DNA from: Bolinopsis microptera
Taxonomy: Eukaryota > Ctenophora > Tentaculata > Lobata > Bolinopsidae
Assembly (NCBI RefSeq): GCF_026151205.1
Contig: NC_087084.1
Span: 2,327,345-2,391,344, forward strand
DNA: 64,000 bases
Reading direction: 5' to 3'
Each line of letters starts with the position of its first letter. The first letter of the stretch is position 1. The notes below the pieces were generated by a model. That model saw only the letters and a list, made by a program, of their open reading frames with translations, did not search any database and was not told the origin of the DNA. Shown here one piece after another: positions 57,601 through 64,000 of the stretch. A program made the translations under genes and the position numbers.

Positions 57601-60600
57601 AGACACACCTACAAAAGGTTACACTAATTACAACACTACAACTCTATTACATTTATTGAGAATTATGTAATGTAGCGTGATGGAAATATTTCCCAGTGTA
57701 AACTCGGTCACAAGCCCTAGTTTGTTGGTCAATTGCTATCTCCAAATCAAATTTCACAACAAAAATCAGGGTGAACCCTACCCCCTTAATTAGTTACACT
57801 GGGAAATGGCATGGTTAATTGGTTAGGACGTGTTTAGTGTATACAGGAATGTAGAGAATTTTCATATCAGGAAAGTGCGGAAAGCTAAGCGTTTAGATTC
57901 AAAGCAGATATTTAGCAAAGCGCAATTTCTTTGTTTCTTTTTTTCTAAAGAACAAACTACTAGCAAGTTACCACTGTTAAGCAGGTAACTTTTATTGGCA
58001 CGATCAACGCTAAACTTTGTTTTTATTGGATTTGGAGCTTTCATTAAAAGTAAGCATGATAAAAACTTACAATAGTAAGTGGAGTCTAGTTTAGATTCCT
58101 CAGTAACGTTAATAAGATGCCAAGATTCCTCAGTACCAATCTCAGGCTCTGTAACGACTTTTTTAGGCTCTGTAACGACTTTTTTAGGCTTTGTAACGAC
58201 TTTTTTAGTGACATATTTAGGTTCCTCAGTGCCAATCTTAGGCTCAGTGGTGACTTTTTCAGGTTCATGAACAAATTTTTCAGGCTTAGTGACAAATCGA
58301 TGAGGCTCTGTGATGACGTTCTCAGGCTCTGTAACGACTTTTTTAGGGTCGGTGATGACTCTTTCAGGCTCTGTAACTATTTTATTATGCTCTGAAACGA
58401 AATGATGCATGTCAGTTACTGCATTTTTGTGCTTGGAATGCCGATGATTATCACCAGAAACTGTGTTTTGAGCTTCAGAATCTTGGTTAGTTGAAGGAAC
58501 ATGGTTAGTGGCGGTTTCTTTAGGTTCTGTTTTTGGTTTAGTCGTAGGATCCGCCACCCAATCTGGAAAAAGGAAACTAGCAAATAGTTATCAATCTTAC
58601 ACCATTATTTGAAGTTTGAACACATATTACCGCAAGAAAAAGGTTATGGGTCCTGTAAAATGGCAAAGAAAAGAGTAGTGCGGAGTGCCCTGGACTAGCG
58701 TCAAATAATCGGATTATCCTAAGCAGGAGCAAAGTTTTCAGCGCCTCTTGGCAGCTGCAGCTGAATGCAAAAATCATATTTTCGTATCTAGTTATTCTAG
58801 CTACGCTTTCTTATTTAGATAGTTAACTTAACTATTAAAAAAGTTAAGTTTGTACTGCATCTTTGCATCTTACTAGTTGAACCAAAACTCGCCACAAACT
58901 GATTTCTCCATAGAAGTATTAAAACTAACCGAAGTGGTTACCATATTTAATCTAATCGAAGAAATTGTCAGATTTAGGGTTTGCTAGGCTCCATGATAAT
59001 GTTCAAAATAATATGTTGATCACCCTTCGACAAGGACCCGGACGATAGGCTTGTCATTCTCGGTATTTCTGGAGCGAGCATCGCAAGCTTTGATCCCAAA
59101 AATAACATTTGACTTGTATTACTTGTGTAATGGTAACCTTTTACATATTTGCAAGATGCAAAACATTCGTGATCCGAATCATCGTCAAACAATTCAATCC
59201 AGTCACCGATATACTTATAGCATCTCACCTATTATAAAGTTATAAATAACTGCACCGAAATAGATACATTGCGTAATATTATAATAAATTTGACTATTAT
59301 AATAATATAATGAATAAAAATAGCGCGAATGAAGCTATATTACAGTTCAATGCAGTTAGATGAAAACGGCAAAATGTTTGCTTTTTGCCTACAAGTATCA
59401 TATTATTAATTCTTATTGTCATTATAATACATTTGTAACCTATTAAATACATTTCATGTGACCCTAAATTATCCACATGTCCCCACATTATGTGGTTTAG
59501 TTTCATCTGACTGAGCAGCTGGTAATAACGGTTTAGTCTGAGGACGCACAGTATAATAAATGTTACTGTAAGGCTAGAGTTTCCTTTTGTAAGAAGTGGT
59601 AGTGGTATTACCGGTGTGTTCAAGATAAAAATTCGACCTCACGGTGCAGTGGTATGACATAAACCATATTTGAATCGTCCGTTCATTGAATTAAATATCA
59701 AAATCAGTTAATAATGTAGGGTATTAAACTTCTTAATACAGTTCTAACTCCACCCCTTTAATATCAAGACGATTAGTGATTATTTATCAACCCTGCGTTT
59801 TGTGGAGAGGGTACTAAATTGAAGTCATTTTCACCGACACCATGGCAAAATCAAATTCAAATAAATAACGAATGGCACGCTGCGGAAATATGTTTTGTAT
59901 TACGAATCATAAACTGTGTCGGGCAACGAGAATTATTATATTATTTTGGGATTTTTAATTTTTGTCGCCCGCAAGATTGCTTGACAGTACCTTAATAGAT
60001 AGGGTACTTACTGGTACAGTGGGGTGCCATATGTTTTCGTTATTCCTAACGGCGCGAGTTTGCGTGCAGGTCACGTGATATTGTTAGCAGTGAGTGTAAT
60101 TACGAGTCTCTGGATAATGTACGTACGTTGTGGTGAGCTGGTGAGTTTTGGTGAGTTGGTGAGAGAGTTGAGCGTAACTTCGGATCCCCCTGTAATGTGC
60201 TCAAACAATACATTCGTGGATATAGGTTACTAGGCAGTAACTAGGTAGTAACTAGGTAATAACTAGGTAGTAACTAGGTAGTAACTAGGTAGTAACTAGG
60301 TAGTAACTAGGTAGTAACTAGGTAGTAACTAGGTAGTAACTAGGTAGTAACTAGGTATTTATAACTTATTGGTGAGAGCTTTGAGCCCAGTGAAGGATTT
60401 TCTAGGTTCAGTAACAACTTCCTTGGGTTTTGTGATGACTTTTTAGGCTCTGTAACGACTTTTTACTTTTTTAGGCTTTGTAACAAAGTTAGTGGTCACA
60501 AATTTACCAGGCTCTGGGATGACTTTTTTCAAAACCCAAAATAGTTCAAATAAATAACGAATAGCACGCTGCGGAAATATGTATTGTATAACGAACAATA

Positions 60601-63600
60601 AACTGTGTTTAGCAACGTAGCTTATAGTGAGAATTATTATATTATTTTATAATTTATACATTAAGTTTAAAAGTGTGTTTAATATAAATATTAGGCTCAT
60701 CTGTAATACAATATTATAATGTCCATTATAGGTGTCCTGTAAATTATGAAACATCGAAAACAAAATACAGCTAATCAACGAGAAATCACATAGATGTGCT
60801 CGCGAAACATACGCGGTCTTAATTATAGTCAACACTTGCGTGAAGTAATCAGAATGTTAGTAACCTTGCATTCATCGATAAACTAGCATAAACTTTATTT
60901 ATCATGCATCTTTTCAGCTGCTTGAAAATCTCAGAAATTAATGCATATTTTATACAGCTCATGTTAAATAGCTTAAAGGAAGCAAGCTAAAGAAAGCATT
61001 GTAAATTTAAAAATTGTATTAATTAATCAATTAAAACGCACCTTTATCAGTTTTAGGAGGTAAAGCAGCCTCGCTCTCATTGGGACACTCCGTAGCCTGT
61101 GTAACGGAGTTGTCAGGCTCGTTACACTTTCCTGTTATCCAGTTCTGTTTCCAGCGAGATGTTCCGTCACTGCACCTGCACACGTGTTGTTACAGAGACC
61201 AGAGATACACAAACAATGAACGGGCCGGGTTAAAACAGATAAGAGACCAGAGAAACACAAACAAATAGGGCTGGGTTAAAACAGATAAGAGACCAGAGAA
61301 ACACAAACAAATAGGGCCGGGTTAAAACAGATAAGATACCAGAGAAACACAAACAAATAGGGTCGGGTTAAAACAGATAAGAGACCAGAGATACACAAAC
61401 GATGAACAAATAGGGTCGGGTTAAAACAGATAAGAGACCAGAGAAACACAAACAAATAGGGCCGGGTTAAAACAGATAAGAGACCAGAGAAACACAAACA
61501 AATAGGGCCGGGTTAAAACAGATAAGAGACCAGAGAAACACAAACAAATAGGGCCGGGTTAAAACAGATAAGAGAGCAGAGAAACACAAACAATGAACAA
61601 ATAGGGCCGGGTTAAAACAGATAAGAGAGCAGAGATACACAAACAATGAACAAATAGGGTCGGGTTAAAACAGATAAGAGACTGCAGGCGAGTGTGTTTA
61701 CCGTATATAATATGTTATAGAGTCAATAGCTGTTATTGTAACATAAATAAATAAATAATAAATTCTAACACTTATTGAACGCTTTGGCATAAATAATAAA
61801 ATATAAGAAATATAATAAAATGTAATAAAATAATAACTCTGTATAAAATTGCAGTTATTAAACTAGCTAGACTAAATAACGGTGATGCCTTATCAAATTA
61901 TGGGTTTCTAGACACCCAGTATATTGATAACCAAATATTTATAACTTGACTTGAGGTGTTAGTGACATTTAAACATATTTAGGGGATGGCTGAGCAATTG
62001 TCCAAATAAAGCTATGATTGAACCACGAATTTGTCGCTAGTAGCAGTATACGAAGGAAGGTGGATTCCGGCTAGGATCGTTGGTGCTAACTGCTAAGTTA
62101 TATATCATAACTTCAGCTAAAACTTCTGATAAAAAGCCTGTGACTAATACAGGTAGTCTCTCGACACGAAACTTTTTTTAAAAGTATACTGTAAACATTA
62201 ATATTTGAACATCATCTGGGAATGTTAAAAAAACAACTACATAATTAAAATAAACATTAAATTAGTAATGTTTTAGTTTAGAGTGAGACTTACTGTTGCA
62301 AGTAATTAGTGACGTTTTGCAGTTAACAATTAAAGTTGGACTTACTGTTGCACGTAATAAGTAATGTTTTGCAGTAAACAATTAAAGTTGGACTTACTGT
62401 TGCAAGTAATAAGTAATGTTTTGCAGTTAACAATTAAAGTTGGACTTACTGTTGCACGTAATAAGTAATGTTTTGCAGTTAACAATTAAAGTTGGACTTA
62501 CTGTTGCAAGTAATAAGTAATGTTTTGCAGTAAACAATTAAAGTTGGACTTATTGTTGCAAGTAATTAGTAATGTTTTGAAGTTAACAATTAAAGTTAAA
62601 CTTATTGTTGCAAGTAATAAGTAATGTTTTGCAGTAAACAATTAAAGTTGGACTTATTGTTGCAAGTAATTAGTAATGTTTTGAAGTTAACAATTAAAGT
62701 TAAACTTATTGTTGCAAGTAATAAGTAATGTTTTGCAGTGAACAATTAAAGTTGGACTTACTGTTGCACGTAATAAGTAATGTTTTGCAGTTAACAATTA
62801 AAGTTGGACTTACTGTTGCACGTAATTAGTAATGTTTTGCAGTTAACAATTAAAGTTGGACTTACTGTTGCAAGTAATTAGTAATGTTTTGCAGTAAACA
62901 ATTAAAGTTGGACTTACTGTTGCACGTAATTAGTAATGTTTTGAAGTTAACAATTAAAGTTAAACTTATTGTTGCAAGTAATAAGTAATGTTTTGCAGTA
63001 AACAATTAAAGTTGGACTTACTGTTGCACGTAATAAGTAATGTTTTGCAGTTAACAATTAAAGTTGGACTTACTGTTGCACGTAATAAGTAATGTTTTGC
63101 AGTAAACAATTAAAGTTGGACTTACTGTTGCACGTAATAAGTAATGTTTTGCAGTTAACAATTAAAGTTGGACTTACTGTTGCACGTAATAAGTAATGTT
63201 TTGCAGTTAACAATTAAAGTTGGACTTATTGTTGCACGTAATAAGTAATGTTTTGCAGTAAACAATTAAAGTTGGACTTACTGTTGCACGTAATAAGTAA
63301 TGTTTTGCAGTTAACAATTAAAGTTGGACTTACTGTTGCACGTAATTAGTAATGTTTTGCAGTAAACAATTAAAGTTGGACTTACTGTTGCACGTTTGGG
63401 CACCAACTACAGTTAAATGTAGTCTCTAACGTTGCACAAGCTGCACAACTCTGTGCGGTGGCGCAAGCTGAAATTATTATAAATTAATAATTTAAATTTA
63501 ATACTTAATATATATAAAGCAAATCATTTTTTTTTTCAAGCCTCATATTTCTTCGTGTCCAAAGGCAACACATTATTATAAATTTTAAAAATTAGAATAT

Positions 63601-64000
63601 TCCGCTGTTGTCAAAGCTGTCTCGACATAGTTGTCATACATTTAGAAGTGCCAACACTAAATTTCGACAACTACCTATTTTCCATAATGTGTTGTGAAAA
63701 ATTTCAAAGATGCGTCGATTGTTTCTAAAAGTTGGATGTCGAAAATGCAGACGTACGACAGTCGACACCTCGTATTTTTTTGCCATGTACAATATTCTAT
63801 AATATATTCATTAAATTGCGTAATCTTAAAGTTAATATGCTGTCTGAATTCTGAAAAGATTTTCGATTTTGTGACCCTCAAGATTGCTTGACAGTACATT
63901 AATTGTAGATTTAACTTACTGGTGAGAGCGTTGAGCATAACTTCGGAGCCCACCGTTATGTGCTCAAACGGTACATCAACTTTGTGGTATTCGTGGATAT
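48483..64000 (-). CDS. Gene B: PLXDC-like receptor with PSI domain, repeat stalk, SUEL lectin domain and one TM helix (5' end outside window)
   Basis: Minus-strand exons, all phase-compatible: 64000-63920 (partial), 63467-63386, 61175-61042, 58562-58071, 56712-56656, 52744-52636, 51021-50905, 50405-50329, 50111-49978, 48542-48483 (TAG). Exons 2-3 make a PSI domain: SCAACATLETTFNCSWC then CSDGTSRWKQNWITGKC, the pattern of plexin-domain-containing (PLXDC/TEM7) proteins. Exon 4 is a stalk of (V)VTEPKK-type repeats. Exons 6-8 make a SUEL/rhamnose-binding lectin domain (LCQESKTAIVCS, SEMCNHKTKCFV, FFGSDPCPGADKTLNIYYKC). Exon 9 has the TM helix (ALIGFIVTLILLIVMIFVGW). The cytoplasmic tail ends KEDTTESGI. 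Predicted single-pass surface receptor binding a carbohydrate or matrix ligand. PLXDC plus lectin is not the vertebrate arrangement. Confidence 0.85.
48648..48760. other. CpG/GC-alternating block at the duplication breakpoint
   Basis: Immediately right of the copy 2 breakpoint: GCGCGGCGCGCGC, CGCCGCGCGCGATA, CGCGCGCGCACG. Alternating purine-pyrimidine runs (Z-DNA-prone) in an otherwise AT-rich intron of gene B. Confidence 0.7.
49121..49144 (+). repeat. Poly-G tract (24 G)
   Basis: Unbroken G run in the last intron of gene B, which is transcribed as poly-C. Length is likely unreliable in assembly. Confidence 0.95.
49886..49990 (-). repeat. 41-bp tandem repeat containing the donor of gene B's TM exon
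   Basis: ATTGCTAACATACCTTGATA recurs at a 41-bp step, about 2.5 copies. On the minus strand each reads TATCAAG|GTATGTTAGC, so two extra copies of the exon end and donor follow the real one at 49,978. Confidence 0.82.
51334..51518. mobile_element. 185-bp MITE with perfect 24-bp terminal inverted repeats
   Basis: 51,334-51,357 (GTATTCTGTGTAAAATT...) is the exact reverse complement of 51,495-51,518. No ORF. Lies in a gene B intron. Confidence 0.85.
52748..54566. other. Gene B intron, proximal part
   Basis: No exon recognised on either strand. Short AAGAAAG and GCAGTATGTAAT simple repeats near 53,750 and 54,230. Confidence 0.4.
54567..54815 (-). mobile_element. GIY-YIG endonuclease fragment, Penelope-like retroelement remnant
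   Basis: The minus-strand frame ends at the TAA at 54,567 and reads GHRASFKVEDRNKSALS, HAYEHH, ILKECNPGG and EKYRTNCLGLNR. The order GHR...S.L..H..EH..I..E...E..W/Y...T..LGLN is that of GIY-YIG nucleases in Penelope-like and related retroelements. The upstream part is missing (stop TAG near 54,815). Confidence 0.62.
55064..55664 (+). mobile_element. Short non-autonomous Helitron
   Basis: The 3' end has a perfect 7-bp hairpin (CCCGGCC GAA GGCCGGG, 55,639-55,655) five bases before CTAG (55,661-55,664) followed by T. The proposed 5' end is TCTCAGAATGTGTG after A. Both fit insertion between A and T. Contains a (GTCT)n microsatellite at 55,083-55,117. No RepHel ORF. Confidence 0.72.
55665..56655. 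other. Gene B intron, distal part
   Basis: Nothing recognised besides AT-rich sequence. Confidence 0.4.
58090..58560 (-). repeat. Coding repeats of the gene B stalk (VTEPKK units)
   Basis: About a dozen 24-bp-related units encoding (V)VTEPKK/E with variants (ITEPHRF, VHEPEKV, GTEEPK). Low complexity, Lys/Glu/Pro/Thr-rich, probably an extended, O-glycosylated spacer between PSI and lectin domains. Confidence 0.85.
59860..60625 (-). pseudogene. Relic duplicates of gene B exons inside its own intron 3
   Basis: About 59,960-60,235 repeats the 63,870-64,000 region (AAGATTGCTTGACAGTAC, then the exon with GTGAGAG.GTTGAGCATAACTTCGG in plus sense) with frame-breaking changes and no clean donor. About 60,370-60,540 repeats the stalk exon (GGCTCTGTAACGACTTTTT). 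About 60,551-60,605 repeats 59,862-59,930. They are decayed and not part of the open reading frame. Confidence 0.72.
60235..60357. repeat. 11-bp minisatellite (TAACTAGGTAG), about 11 copies
   Basis: Near-perfect tandem array between two relic exon duplicates. Confidence 0.93.
61187..61692. repeat. 46/52-bp minisatellite starting 11 bp from a gene B acceptor
   Basis: About ten units GGGCCGGGTTAAAACAGATA + AGAGACCAGAGAAACACAAA, some with an extra CAATGAA. On the minus strand it runs into the polypyrimidine tract of the exon at 61,042-61,175. Confidence 0.92.
61693..62282. other. Gene B intron 2, part without repeats
   Basis: AT-rich, no exon seen. Confidence 0.4.
62283..63400 (-). repeat. 52-bp minisatellite carrying the donor of the PSI exon
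   Basis: About 21 copies. On the minus strand each holds the exon end and donor ACGTGCAACA|GTAAGTCC, then TTTAATTGTTAACTGCAAAA. The exon proper ends at 63,386. Several copies read CTTATT instead of CTTACT on the plus strand, which converts the donor GT to AT. Because 52 is not a multiple of three and the unit has stops, later donors would break the frame. Confidence 0.92.

Noticed and set aside
58079-58395. Plus-strand ORFs with RLCNDFF repeats
   Set aside because: Antisense shadows of the stalk exon of gene B.
62283-63400. CRISPR-like array
   Set aside because: There are no unique spacers; the units are contiguous tandem copies in a spliced eukaryotic gene.
1-64000. tRNA or rRNA genes, operons or bacterial contamination
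   Set aside because: No cloverleaf with A/B boxes or rRNA core was recognised. Spliced genes across the window exclude bacterial origin.

Overview
This is a nuclear genomic window from an animal, not a prokaryote. Genes are split by GT-AG introns of about 70 bp to several kb, the DNA is AT-rich, and it carries non-LTR retrotransposons, MITEs, a Helitron end and very many minisatellites. A plexin-domain (PLXDC-like) receptor with a rhamnose/galactose-binding (SUEL) lectin domain and a divergent rhodopsin-class GPCR point to a non-vertebrate metazoan, plausibly a cnidarian or another early-branching marine invertebrate. I cannot name the species. Layout, 0-3.2 kb: (TC)n microsatellite, a 5'-truncated non-LTR retrotransposon, then non-coding DNA. 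Layout, 3.3-36.5 kb: one very long plus-strand gene (gene A, about 31 coding exons, about 1,600 codons). It has an acidic, disordered N-terminal half, a coiled coil, and a C-terminal half that looks like several degenerate nucleoside-diphosphate-kinase (NDK/NME)-like units without the catalytic NxxH motif. Its introns hold a complete antisense N-acetylneuraminate lyase-like gene with a C-terminal membrane anchor (4.7-6.8 kb), an intronless GPCR (25.2-26.3 kb), an intact endonuclease/RT LINE (32.1-35.6 kb), a 1.5-kb mariner-type MITE (30.0-31.5 kb), a second MITE (17.5-18.2 kb) and a multi-hairpin foldback element (10.9-11.1 kb). Layout, 26.3-48.6 kb: a tandem segmental duplication. The block from just after the GPCR stop codon to 38,580 (last 11 exons of gene A plus the last exon of the convergent gene B) recurs at 42,043-48,647, with the LINE and the MITE present only in the first copy. 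Layout, 48.5 kb to the window end: minus-strand gene B, a PLXDC-like receptor: extracellular part, PSI domain, Thr/Glu/Pro/Lys-repeat stalk, SUEL lectin domain, one transmembrane helix and a short tail. Its 5' end lies beyond the window. The most unusual signal is that tandem repeats sit repeatedly on, or directly against, exon-intron boundaries in all three spliced genes. At least seven tandem or direct duplications contain the splice site itself, so whole arrays of identical donors or acceptors face a single partner site, and at least four more arrays abut a splice site. The clearest is a 42-bp donor array of about 30 copies at 14.2-15.5 kb. Its unit is a multiple of three and every donor is phase 0, so any choice of donor keeps frame with the next exon. 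I propose splice-junction minisatellites as the feature of this locus most worth following up.
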